Assembly (NCBI RefSeq): GCF_000758665.1
Contig: NZ_CP009285.1
Coordinates: forward strand, 4,154,001-4,218,000
Source of the DNA: Paenibacillus borealis
GTDB lineage: Bacteria > Bacillota > Bacilli > Paenibacillales > Paenibacillaceae
Reading direction: 5' to 3'
DNA length: 64,000 bases
A model generated the notes under the pieces. That model was not told the origin of the DNA and did not search any database. It saw nothing but the letters and a program-made list of their open reading frames with translations. Each line of letters begins with the position of its first letter. The stretch's first letter is position 1. Positions 17,334-26,236 of this stretch are shown piece by piece. The translations under genes were made by a program, and so were the position numbers.

Positions 17334-18913
17334 ACAGCCTGCTGGTGGTTGATGACGAGAAGCATTATGCGGATAGTCTGGCGGATACAATTCCATGGAC
17401 AACCCTTGGCATCTCCCGTGTTCTTAAGGCTTACAGCGCGAGTGAGGCACTTGCCCTGATGGAGTCATTCCCAGTCGATATTCTCATGACTGATATCCGT
17501 ATGCCGCGTATGACCGGCCTGGAGCTGATCGAGCAGGCCAGACAGCGTATTCCAGGATTGAAGTGCCTGCTGCTCACTGGCTATGCGGACTTCGATTATG
17601 CCCGCCGAGCCATTGAGCTTCAGGCGCTGGATTATCTGATGAAGCCGGCTAAGGATGAACAGTTGCTTACAGCCATGGGCAAGATTGTTAAACAGCTCGA
17701 ACAGGAGCGGTCAATTGAACAAGGCTTCCGTATTTACCGGGATAATAGTATAGAGCTGAAGGCGGGACTGCTGCTCAAGACGATAAGCGGCACGCTGACT
17801 GGCAAGGCGCTTGCAGATAAGTTGAAGCTGTATGACCTTCCTCTGCAGATACCGGGAACGGCCTCGTTGTGTCTCATCCGGTTGGGCTCACCCTTTGAAG
17901 GACATGATCTGTATTCGCAGTCCCTGATCCGCTTCGCGGTAACGAACATGCTGGAAGAACTGCTGATGGAGCGGTATGACTGCTGGCCGGCCGCGGATGA
18001 TGAGGGAACCCTGCTTGTACTGATATACGATTTATCGGGTGCGCCACCGGAGCCGCAGTGGGTACAGGAGCAGTTAGAACGGTTAAAGGATGAAGTCCGC
18101 AACCTGCTTAAGGGAGAAATATCCGCCGGGCAAGCTGAATGTCTCTTCCCGGAAGGGCTGCAAGCCAGTTATATGAAGGCCAAATCCTGCCTTGACATGG
18201 ACCGCAGCTTGTCCGGACAGCTGCCGGAGAGCAGCGAGGAGGAAGTGCATCTCATGCGCAAGCTTTATGAAGCGCCGCTTCTGACGCATCTCCTGGAAGC
18301 TGAGCAGTGGGAGAAGGCGGAAGCAAAGATCCGCGCATTTGTGTCTCCGCTAATGCATACGGGATCTCCTGATCTCATGCGGGACGTTTTTTTCTTTCTG
18401 TCGAATAGCTTCCAGTATATCGCGAACCGCAGCGGCAGGACGCTGGCCCAGATGCTGAATCCCGGCCAATCCGCTTTTATTAAAGGGAAATCGATGCTGC
18501 ATGCCTCACAGCTGGAGAGCTGGGCGCTGGACTCGCTGCACACCTTGCGGGATAAGCTGGGAGAGGTAAGCGAGGACCACAGCCAGGCCATTGTCCGAAA
18601 GACGCAAAGTTATATCCGGATGGAATTGGACAAGGACTTGTCGCTTACTTTGCTGGCCAGACTGGTCTTCGTACATCCCAGTCATCTGTCGAAGCTCTTT
18701 AAGCAATGTACCGATACTACCTTATCGCAGTACATCTACGAGCAGCGCATGCTTAAGGCTAGTGAACTGCTCAAGCAGACGAATCATAAAATCTATCATA
18801 TTGGAGAAAGCATCGGATACCCCAATACCAACTGGTTCATCCGGAAATTCCGAGATTATTATCAGGTGACGCCGCAGGAATTCAGGGACAGATACCGATC
18901 GGGAATGGAGTGA
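17330..18913 (+). CDS. response regulator with AraC-type DNA-binding domain (YesN-type)
   Basis: A 527-residue protein. The receiver domain (residues 1-120) has acidic pair DDE at the start, phosphoacceptor D55 in ILMTDIRMP and the switch lysine in YLMKPAK. A long middle region of unknown fold follows, and residues about 425-525 form two AraC helix-turn-helices (SLTLLARLVFVHPSHLSKLFKQ and the GYPNTNWFIRKFRDYYQVTPQEFR region). It overlaps both the kinase gene and the next gene, so expression is coupled. It probably activates this locus in response to the kinase. Confidence 0.94.
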   Translation: MNSLLVVDDEKHYADSLADTIPWTTLGISRVLKAYSASEALALMESFPVDILMTDIRMPRMTGLELIEQARQRIPGLKCLLLTGYADFDYARRAIELQALDYLMKPAKDEQLLTAMGKIVKQLEQERSIEQGFRIYRDNSIELKAGLLLKTISGTLTGKALADKLKLYDLPLQIPGTASLCLIRLGSPFEGHDLYSQSLIRFAVTNMLEELLMERYDCWPAADDEGTLLVLIYDLSGAPPEPQWVQEQLERLKDEVRNLLKGEISAGQAECLFPEGLQASYMKAKSCLDMDRSLSGQLPESSEEEVHLMRKLYEAPLLTHLLEAEQWEKAEAKIRAFVSPLMHTGSPDLMRDVFFFLSNSFQYIANRSGRTLAQMLNPGQSAFIKGKSMLHASQLESWALDSLHTLRDKLGEVSEDHSQAIVRKTQSYIRMELDKDLSLTLLARLVFVHPSHLSKLFKQCTDTTLSQYIYEQRMLKASELLKQTNHKIYHIGESIGYPNTNWFIRKFRDYYQVTPQEFRDRYRSGME

Positions 18914-20670
18914 TGGGGCTGGTGAAGAGGCACAGAAGAAGAGGAAGCCTTCTATTATTGGTTTTGACAGCAATTCTGCTGCTTGCCGGATGTTTGGACA
19001 GCGGGGGAAAGACGGCCAGGGAGAGTCAGGAGTATGGGGGGAAAGGGAAGCAGCCGGCTTGGGATTTTAAATACGATCCGCCGATAACGATTACAACGGC
19101 AATTGTCGACGAGAACCGGCCTAACGCGTTCAAGCCCGGCGAGAGCCTTACGGATAATGTACACACCCGCTGGATGGAAGATAATCTGGGCATCATTACG
19201 AAGTTTGACTGGATTGTCAGTAAGTTTGAGGATGCCGACACCAAAATCCGGCTGGCGCTGACCATGAACGGCAAGCTGCCTGATACCTTTAACGCAGAAG
19301 GAGATATCTTGAAGAATCTGCTCAAAGCGGACAGGCTGCTTCCGCTGAATGATGCGATTGAGCAGCTGGCGCATCCCAAGCTGAAGGCGGCACTGGAGAA
19401 GTACGCGTATACCATGACTGAGGTGACCAAAGACGGCAAGATTTACGGACTTCCCCGCTTGGGTGCGGGTGACGAGGGCACGGTCATGTGGATCCGCAAG
19501 GACTGGCTGGGTAAGCTGTCACTGAACCCGCCGGAGACGATAGATGAACTTGAGAACGTGCTCAAGGCATTCTCGGAGCAAGATCCTAACGGAAATGGTC
19601 AAGATGATGAAGTCGGCTTGGCGGTTCCGCTGAAGGAAGGACCATGGAGCTGGATGGGACAGACGGATCCGATCGCGGGTGCCTTCTCGGGTCAGATGCT
19701 CTGTACATCGGATATCAAGCTGTTCTGGAATGACGACGGGAATGGCGGTCTGGTCTATGGCGCCGTTCACCCGGATGCAAAGAAATACCTCGAGACGATG
19801 GCTTCCTGGATGGCCAAAGGCTATATTGACCGGGATGCCGGTATGAAGGACTCAAGTAAAGCCGCCGAGCTGGCCGTAAAAGGAATGGCCGGAGTTATGT
19901 TCGGCCCGTTCTGGATGGGAGCCTGGCCGCTCGGTGACACAGTGAAATCCGATCCGGAGGCGGATTGGCAAGCATATCCCCTCCCTGCCGGACCGGACGG
20001 GCTGAAAGGCAAAGCACAGAAGCCGCTCTACGGCATCTATACAGTGTTCAGCAAAGACTTTAAGAATATAGAAGCCTGGTTCGCCTATTATAACAAGCTG
20101 CTCGCCAAAAATTTCGGCCCGCAGGATCCTTACTTTGATCCCCGCTTCGCCCTGGGGTATCACGAAGGCTATGATTATGTAATCAAGGATGGTAAAGTGA
20201 TCACCGTTAATTTCGCTTCCGAAGGGGTTCCGAGTGCCCAGTGGCCGCTTGCTGACGGCTCATCCATCGATATGCGCTGGATGCTCTATCCGCTGACAGG
20301 CGGAGCTCCTGTGCTGCCTTATATGAGCACGGATGCGATCAGGAAATTGTCTGAGAGATCGGATGCTGAAATGAGTACGCCGATTGAACAGAGTATCAAG
20401 GGGCTAAATTCGGCCCAGCTTGCGGCAGCCGGAATTGCTGTTGCAGAACAGGAGCTCGAAATCCCGAACCGTTACCATGGACCGTTAACGGATGGGATGG
20501 AGAAGAATGGAGTGTTCCTGCAGAAACTCGCAACGGAGAGCTACGTGAGCATTATTTATGGAGAGAAGCCGCTCTCCTATTTCGATGAGTTCGTTGCCCA
20601 ATTTTACAAGAATGGCGGCGACGTGATTACGAGGGAAGTGAATGATTGGTACGAAGATAACAAGCCATGA
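18913..20670 (+). CDS. extracellular solute-binding lipoprotein (first of two in locus)
   Basis: About 585 residues. A basic start (KRHRRRG), a hydrophobic stretch and the lipobox LLAGC give a lipoprotein anchored outside. The body matches LipO/family-1 sugar-binding proteins (YGLPRLGAGDEGTVMWIRKDWL, DPNGNGQDDEVGL calcium-like loop). The ATG at 18913 overlaps the regulator's stop TGA, with a GTG one codon earlier as an alternative. Its place directly after the kinase and regulator, separated from the permeases by the cellulase gene, suggests a role in capture or in ligand sensing with the kinase. Confidence 0.9.
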   Translation: MGLVKRHRRRGSLLLLVLTAILLLAGCLDSGGKTARESQEYGGKGKQPAWDFKYDPPITITTAIVDENRPNAFKPGESLTDNVHTRWMEDNLGIITKFDWIVSKFEDADTKIRLALTMNGKLPDTFNAEGDILKNLLKADRLLPLNDAIEQLAHPKLKAALEKYAYTMTEVTKDGKIYGLPRLGAGDEGTVMWIRKDWLGKLSLNPPETIDELENVLKAFSEQDPNGNGQDDEVGLAVPLKEGPWSWMGQTDPIAGAFSGQMLCTSDIKLFWNDDGNGGLVYGAVHPDAKKYLETMASWMAKGYIDRDAGMKDSSKAAELAVKGMAGVMFGPFWMGAWPLGDTVKSDPEADWQAYPLPAGPDGLKGKAQKPLYGIYTVFSKDFKNIEAWFAYYNKLLAKNFGPQDPYFDPRFALGYHEGYDYVIKDGKVITVNFASEGVPSAQWPLADGSSIDMRWMLYPLTGGAPVLPYMSTDAIRKLSERSDAEMSTPIEQSIKGLNSAQLAAAGIAVAEQELEIPNRYHGPLTDGMEKNGVFLQKLATESYVSIIYGEKPLSYFDEFVAQFYKNGGDVITREVNDWYEDNKP

Positions 20671-20749
20671 TATTGTGGCTTGTTTTCTTCTATATACACT
20701 TATTTCTTCTATATATGAACGTTAACTTCATGAACTAAAATAAAAAGGT

Positions 20750-20763
20750 GGAAAGCGTTATCA
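20750..20763. promoter_or_regulatory. cre site (CcpA) before GH9 cellulase
   Basis: GGAAAGCGTTATCA matches 13 of 14 positions of TGWAANCGNTNWCA and lies 43 bp before the cellulase ATG. Just upstream, TTTCTTCTATATA occurs twice (about 20685-20716). A second cre site inside the locus implies separate catabolite control of the enzyme and transporter part. Confidence 0.6.
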
Positions 20764-20806
20764 AATGACAGAAGCATCACTCACTAATTTTAAAGGAGGA
20801 GAAGAA

Positions 20807-23800
20807 ATGAGGAGAAAAATAAGTTTAATCCTGGCGTTTACGATGTTTGTGACCATTCTTGTATCGATTCCGCTGAGGGCGGATGCAGCCGCAAGCGAAG
20901 CCCCCGCAGGGTGGAGAGACTTAGTGGACTACCGTATTTTCAGTACCCTGTCAGACGGCTGGGCAGGGGACAGTGGATTTGGACTGGAGACCGTAGACAG
21001 CAAGCTGCCGGTCGACACGACAACCACCTACAATGGGTTGCCTTCACTGCTGCTGAATGCGAAGACTCCAACCAGTCCGTCCTGGTACAACGCACTGATT
21101 ACAGTAGCGGGCTGGAAAGCGTATGACTTCACCTCATATTATCCCAACGGCTTCCTTGAGTTCAACATTAAGGGGAATGCAGGCGGCGAGTCCTTCCTTC
21201 TGGGCTTCAAAGACAGAGTATTCGAACGGGCTGCAGGCAATGAAATTACAACCACCGTTAATATTACCAGCTACACCAGCATCACAACGGGCTGGAAGCA
21301 TGTGAAGATTCCCTTAAAGGATCTGATGCAGGTCTCGCAAGGCATTAACATTGCTTCGATTGATGCGTTATCCCTTAAGAACAACGGGTTTCAGCCGTTA
21401 AAGGTCTGGCTCAATGATATCAGGGTTACCTCTCCCGATAAGGAGAAAGAGTATGCCCCTATCAAGGTCAATCAACTAGGGTATCCTGCGGATGGCGTGA
21501 AGCAGGCGCTAGTGACCGGATTTGAGGATGTCCTCACGGTGGATGCAGGTACTCCGTTCACCATTATTAACACCGCTACTAATGCTGCGGCGTTCTCCGG
21601 AAGTCTTGTGCTCACCAAGAATTATGATGCTATCGACAGCGGTGAGCGGGTATTCACCGCCGATTTCACCAATCTAACGGCTCCGGGCAAATATTATGTG
21701 GCCGTGCAGGGTCTACAGAATTCGCCCAAGTTCTCCATCGGGGATGCGAACAGCATCTATGAGCCTTTTCTGACTGACGTATCGAGATATTTCTATTACC
21801 AGAGAACCGGTATAAATATTACCAGTCCATACACTCAGAATTATCAGAGAACTGATTTCACTCCGGACACCTCGGTGCCTCTAATGTCTAATCCTTCAAT
21901 TAAGAAGGATGTGTCCAAAGGCTGGTATGATGCGGGTGATAAAGGCAAGTACGTCAACGCTGGTGCCAAAGCCTTGTCGGATCTCTTCTGGGCCTATGAA
22001 ATCATGCCGGAGAAATTCACGGACAGCCAATTCAATATCCCTGAGAGCGGAAATGGCATTCCTGATATCCTGGATGAGTCAAGATGGGAACTGGAATGGA
22101 TGCTGAAGATGCAGGATGCGGCAACCGGAGGGTTCTATGCGCGTGTAACCTTCCAGGACGATGACAATATGGTTGACAGACAGATTATTGATAAGGATAC
22201 AGTAAGTTCGCGGACCGGCATCAAGACAACCGCCGATACGGCTACCGCAGCCGGTGTACTGGCACATGCATACCTGATTTATCAGAATATCGACCCGGCC
22301 TTTGCCCAGAGTTGTTTGAATGCGGCCGAAGCAGCGTGGGGATATCTGGAGGCACATCCTGAGAATATCCGGACGCCTAACACAGGCAGATGGCCTTATG
22401 ATGTCACAGATGACGCGTCTAATCGTCTATGGGCTGCCGGCTCCCTGTACAGGTCAACAGGGACAGCCAAATACAATAATTACTTTCTTGCAAACTACAC
22501 GAATATGGCAATCTATTTCGAGGATACCCTTGATTTCGCCAGCGGATGGGCGAATACCTGGAATACCGGCTTCTTCAGTTATCTGAAAGCCGCTAATCCC
22601 AATTCCGCTGTTGTAAGCTGGTATACCACCAAATATCAGCAATGGTTCAATGACAAGGTAAGCAGATATAACGAAAGCGCCTGGAAGAGCATCATTAAAG
22701 ACGGTAACTATTATTGGGGCATCACCATGCAGGTTGCAGATACACCGATGGAAATGATTATCGGAACGAAGCTGCTTGGAACCTTCGAGAGCAACCGTGC
22801 AATTATTAATAAAGTTACGTACAGCCAGCTGGACTGGATTCTCGGCCAGAACCCGGTAGGCGTATCCTTCGTATCGGGCTATGGTGATAACAGCGTGCAG
22901 TATCCGTTCAGTATTATGTACAGAACAGATAATTTGCCTGGAGTCCCTAAGGGTTATCTGGTCGGAGGGCCGAATAAATTCTCCAACGATATTACTGTAG
23001 GGAACCAGATATCGAGATTTGCCGGCAAAAACTATACCGACAACTTCCAGGAATGGACAACAAATGAGCATACCGTCTACTGGAATTCTGGGCTGGTATT
23101 CGTAGCTGCCTATGCAACGGGGAACAGCAGTAACTCGTCGATTAGTCCAACTGCAGCTTCCTTTGATAAGAAAACCGCTAATCAGACCGATATTCCGGTG
23201 ACGTTGACCCTGAACGGCAATAATCTCACCGGAATTACGAACGGTACAGCATCCCTAATTGAAGGTACGGATTACACGCTATCGGGAAGTACGGTCACAT
23301 TGCAACGAAGCTATCTCGCACAGCAGCCCATCGGGACGACACATCTCGCCTTCCGGTTTAATGCGGGTTCGGCTGCTGCACTGTCCGTAGCAGTGAGCGA
23401 TTCATCGGTTACAAATTCGGTGATCAGTCCAGGGTCTGCTGCCTTTGACAAAAAAACCGCCAATCAGGCCGATATTCCGGTGACCCTGACTCTGAACGGT
23501 AATACATTCACCGGGATTAACAACGGTGCGGTTTCCTTGGTTGACGGTACGGATTATACCGTATCGGGCACAACGGTTACCATCCTGAAGACTTACCTGG
23601 CTGCACAGCCGGCGGGAACAACGACACTGACGTTCAGCTTCAGTGCAGGAGCGGGGTCGAATCTGGCGGTCTCCGTGACGGATACCACCTCCGGCGGCAG
23701 CGCAACGCTCAAGGTACAACAGTATAATTCCAGCACTGCGGCAACGGTTAATACACTGAATCCGAAGATAAAACTAGTGAACACCGGTACTACCGCTGTT

Positions 23801-24154
23801 AATCTGGCCGATGTGAAGCTGCGCTATTATTACACCATTGACGGGGAGAAGGACCAGAGCTTCTGGTGTGACTGGTCAACTGCCGGCAGCAGCAACGTGA
23901 CCGGCACCTTCGGCAAGCTGGCAACTCCCGTGAGCGGGGCTGATTCTTATCTGGAGATTGGCTTTACAAGCGGAGCCGGAAGTCTGGCTGCAGGAGCCAG
24001 CACTGAAATTCAGATCCGCGTAAGTAAGAACGACTGGTCGAACTACACGCAGACAGGAGATTACTCTTTTGACCCGGCCGATACTGCATACACCGATTGG
24101 AATAAAACAACTGGTTATATTGCGGGCACTCTTCAGTGGGGAATTGAGCCTTAA
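20807..24154 (+). CDS. secreted multimodular GH9 cellulase with X2 and CBM3 modules
   Basis: 1115 residues from the ATG at 20807 (AAAGGAGG 7 nt upstream). Order: signal peptide (about 1-28, ending ADA), a beta-sandwich CBM-like module (about 35-215), a CelD_N Ig-like domain starting EYAPIKVNQLGYP (about 218-310), a GH9 barrel (about 315-770), two X2 modules (about 773-867 and 869-960), and a C-terminal CBM3 (about 963-1115; YYYTIDGEKDQSFWCDW). Catalytic residues are visible: D375 and D378 in GWYDAGDKGKY and proton donor E754 in TTNEHTVYWNSG. It should cut cellulose or related beta-1,4-glucans outside the cell. The usual GH9 histidine-rich HHR stretch is replaced by SIMYR before LVGGPN. Confidence 0.93.
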   Translation: MRRKISLILAFTMFVTILVSIPLRADAAASEAPAGWRDLVDYRIFSTLSDGWAGDSGFGLETVDSKLPVDTTTTYNGLPSLLLNAKTPTSPSWYNALITVAGWKAYDFTSYYPNGFLEFNIKGNAGGESFLLGFKDRVFERAAGNEITTTVNITSYTSITTGWKHVKIPLKDLMQVSQGINIASIDALSLKNNGFQPLKVWLNDIRVTSPDKEKEYAPIKVNQLGYPADGVKQALVTGFEDVLTVDAGTPFTIINTATNAAAFSGSLVLTKNYDAIDSGERVFTADFTNLTAPGKYYVAVQGLQNSPKFSIGDANSIYEPFLTDVSRYFYYQRTGINITSPYTQNYQRTDFTPDTSVPLMSNPSIKKDVSKGWYDAGDKGKYVNAGAKALSDLFWAYEIMPEKFTDSQFNIPESGNGIPDILDESRWELEWMLKMQDAATGGFYARVTFQDDDNMVDRQIIDKDTVSSRTGIKTTADTATAAGVLAHAYLIYQNIDPAFAQSCLNAAEAAWGYLEAHPENIRTPNTGRWPYDVTDDASNRLWAAGSLYRSTGTAKYNNYFLANYTNMAIYFEDTLDFASGWANTWNTGFFSYLKAANPNSAVVSWYTTKYQQWFNDKVSRYNESAWKSIIKDGNYYWGITMQVADTPMEMIIGTKLLGTFESNRAIINKVTYSQLDWILGQNPVGVSFVSGYGDNSVQYPFSIMYRTDNLPGVPKGYLVGGPNKFSNDITVGNQISRFAGKNYTDNFQEWTTNEHTVYWNSGLVFVAAYATGNSSNSSISPTAASFDKKTANQTDIPVTLTLNGNNLTGITNGTASLIEGTDYTLSGSTVTLQRSYLAQQPIGTTHLAFRFNAGSAAALSVAVSDSSVTNSVISPGSAAFDKKTANQADIPVTLTLNGNTFTGINNGAVSLVDGTDYTVSGTTVTILKTYLAAQPAGTTTLTFSFSAGAGSNLAVSVTDTTSGGSATLKVQQYNSSTAATVNTLNPKIKLVNTGTTAVNLADVKLRYYYTIDGEKDQSFWCDWSTAGSSNVTGTFGKLATPVSGADSYLEIGFTSGAGSLAAGASTEIQIRVSKNDWSNYTQTGDYSFDPADTAYTDWNKTTGYIAGTLQWGIEP
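23123..23690 (+). repeat. tandem X2 module duplication inside cellulase gene
   Basis: The two X2 modules are about 288 bp apart in register and share long near-identical DNA, for example GATATTCCGGTGAC in both and FDKKTANQ-DIPVTLTLNGN in the protein. The similarity is high enough to indicate a fairly recent internal duplication. Confidence 0.7.
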
Positions 24155-24198
24155 GGAACCACGAGATTACGATTATTGTTAGATGGCGGAACATTTGT

Positions 24199-24234
24199 CC
24201 CCTCTATTCCTGCTTCATTAGCGGAGTAGAGGGG
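24199..24234 (+). promoter_or_regulatory. intercistronic hairpin between cellulase and permease genes
   Basis: CCCCTCTA pairs with TAGAGGGG, with inner TCC/GGA pairing around a 12-nt loop. No T run follows (GCGCATTG comes next), so it is more like an mRNA-stabilising or partial-termination hairpin that sets the ratio of enzyme to transporter. Confidence 0.55.
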
Positions 24235-24262
24235 GCGCATTGAAAGGAATGAAACAACTCTA

Positions 24263-25231
24263 TTGAAAGCCATGCCACTTCCTGCAAATCAGAAACCGGT
24301 ACGTATAAGCCGCAAGTCTTCCATTGTGAGAAATCTTCGGACGTTCTGGATGTTCTATGCGATGATGCTGCCGGCGGTCATTCTGCTTGTAATCAATAAC
24401 TATATCCCTATGTTAGGGATCATTATTGCCTTCAAGACGATCAACTATCAGGACGGGATTCTGGGAAGCCCGTGGTCAGGGATGAAAAATTTCGAATACC
24501 TGTTCGCTTCCAAAGATTCCTATATCATCATCCGTAACACATTGCTGTATAACTCTCTGTTCATCGTACTGAATCTCGGGCTTCCGCTGGCCTTCGCCCT
24601 GATGCTTAACGAGATGAAGAACCGTTTTCTCTCAAAGCTTCATCAGACAATTATGTTTCTGCCGTACTTCCTGTCAATGATCGTAATCTCCTACCTGGTC
24701 TATGGGTTCCTTAGCGATGAGCGGGGATACTTCAACGGGACACTACTCCCAGCTATGGGTCTTGAGCCTGTACGCTGGTACTTCACGAAAGAAGTGTGGC
24801 CGGTTATCCTGCCGATCATTAATACGTGGAAGAACATGGGTTACTACACTGTCGTATATATGGCGGCAATCATCGGTATCGATGAAGAGTACTACGAGGC
24901 GGCGACGATAGACGGAGCGAATAAGTGGCAGCAGATGAAGAAAATTACGATCCCGTTAATTACGCCGGTAATTACGATTATGACTTTACTGCAGATCGGC
25001 AAGATCTTTAATGCTGACTTTGGCCTATTCTTCCAGGTGCCGCGTGAATCAGGGGCGTTATTCCCCGTGACGAATGTTATCGACACCTATGTCTACCGTA
25101 CGTTCCTGACGGTTGGAGATATCGGACTCTCCTCGGCGGCAGGACTCTTCCAATCGGTAGTCGGTTTCGTGCTGGTATTTGTATCCAACTGGATCGTCCG
25201 CCGCATTAATCCCGAGAACGCGCTGTTCTAA
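24263..25231 (+). CDS. carbohydrate ABC transporter permease (LplB-type, CUT1)
   Basis: A 322-residue membrane protein with six hydrophobic helices and the binding-protein-dependent permease EAA loop EEYYEAATIDGANKWQQMKKITIPLITP, the contact site for the ATPase. The reading frame starts at TTG (24263) with AAAGGAA upstream; an ATG three codons later is possible. It pairs with the permease at 25245 to form the membrane channel. No ATPase gene is nearby, so a shared MsmX-type ATPase from elsewhere is expected. Confidence 0.93.
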   Translation: MKAMPLPANQKPVRISRKSSIVRNLRTFWMFYAMMLPAVILLVINNYIPMLGIIIAFKTINYQDGILGSPWSGMKNFEYLFASKDSYIIIRNTLLYNSLFIVLNLGLPLAFALMLNEMKNRFLSKLHQTIMFLPYFLSMIVISYLVYGFLSDERGYFNGTLLPAMGLEPVRWYFTKEVWPVILPIINTWKNMGYYTVVYMAAIIGIDEEYYEAATIDGANKWQQMKKITIPLITPVITIMTLLQIGKIFNADFGLFFQVPRESGALFPVTNVIDTYVYRTFLTVGDIGLSSAAGLFQSVVGFVLVFVSNWIVRRINPENALF

Positions 25232-25244
25232 GAGAGGAGCCGAC

Positions 25245-26180
25245 ATGGCTAAACCAACAAGTGAATTGATATCCGGCTCCAATTCGAAGAATCAGATCTC
25301 GGGACGGGCATCAGTTCTCATTAATACCTTCTTCGTGATCTATTCGGCGCTTTGCATTCTGCCGCTGCTTCTGATTATCTCGGTATCGCTTTCTGATGAG
25401 CAATCAGTTATGACACATGGCTATCGCTTCTTACCGGCAAACTTTAATCTGGCAGCTTATAAATTTCTGATTAAGGATATCGATCAGATTGTTCATTCCT
25501 ACGGGATTTCGATCGCCGTAACGGTGACTGGTACGATCCTAAGCGTCATAGTAATTGCGCTTTATGCGTATCCGATTTCGCGGAGTAACTTCCCGCAGGC
25601 CAAGTTTTTCACTTTCTTCGTCTTTCTGACCATGCTGATATCCGGCGGCCTCGTCCCCTGGTATCTGGTATATGTGCAGATGCTGGACTTGAGAGATACG
25701 CTGTGGTCACTGATCATGCCGCTGATTATGTCGGCGTTCTGGGTATTGATCATGCGTACCTTCTTTAAGGAGACCGTACCAGAAGCCGTCCTGGAATCAG
25801 CCAAAATCGACGGAGCCGGAGAGCTGCGGATATTCATCCGGATCGTACTGCCGCTGTCACTCCCGGTTCTGGCAACTGTCGCGCTGTTCCAGACGCTGAC
25901 CTACTGGAACGACTGGTTCCTGAGTCTGGTGTTTATTACGGACAATCATAATATTTCGGTGCAGTATTTCATGTACAAAATGATGGTCAACATTCAGTAC
26001 CTCTCCAGCAACCCTAATGCAATGGCCGAGATTACCCGGGCTGGCGGAATGGTCAACTTCCCGAGTGAGACGGTGCGGATGGCGATGGTGGTTGTAGGCG
26101 TCGGACCGATCATTTTTGCCTATCCGTTCTTCCAGAAGTACTTCATCAAAGGCTTGACTGTCGGTTCTGTCAAAGGCTAA
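25245..26180 (+). CDS. carbohydrate ABC transporter permease (YtcP-type, CUT1)
   Basis: 311 residues from the ATG at 25245 (GAGAGGAG upstream), 13 bp after the first permease gene. Six helices and the EAA loop ESAKIDGAGELRIFIRIVLPLSLP are visible, and the C-terminus YFIKGLTVGSVKG is typical of this subfamily. With the LplB-type partner it should import an oligosaccharide delivered by the lipoprotein encoded next. Placement after the cellulase suggests cello-oligosaccharides or a related glucan fragment, which is inference. Confidence 0.93.
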   Translation: MAKPTSELISGSNSKNQISGRASVLINTFFVIYSALCILPLLLIISVSLSDEQSVMTHGYRFLPANFNLAAYKFLIKDIDQIVHSYGISIAVTVTGTILSVIVIALYAYPISRSNFPQAKFFTFFVFLTMLISGGLVPWYLVYVQMLDLRDTLWSLIMPLIMSAFWVLIMRTFFKETVPEAVLESAKIDGAGELRIFIRIVLPLSLPVLATVALFQTLTYWNDWFLSLVFITDNHNISVQYFMYKMMVNIQYLSSNPNAMAEITRAGGMVNFPSETVRMAMVVVGVGPIIFAYPFFQKYFIKGLTVGSVKG

Positions 26181-26236
26181 GGCTGCGGCGGCCGGCTACC
26201 ATATTTTAATCTAATTCATGGGGGGATTACCTGTAA

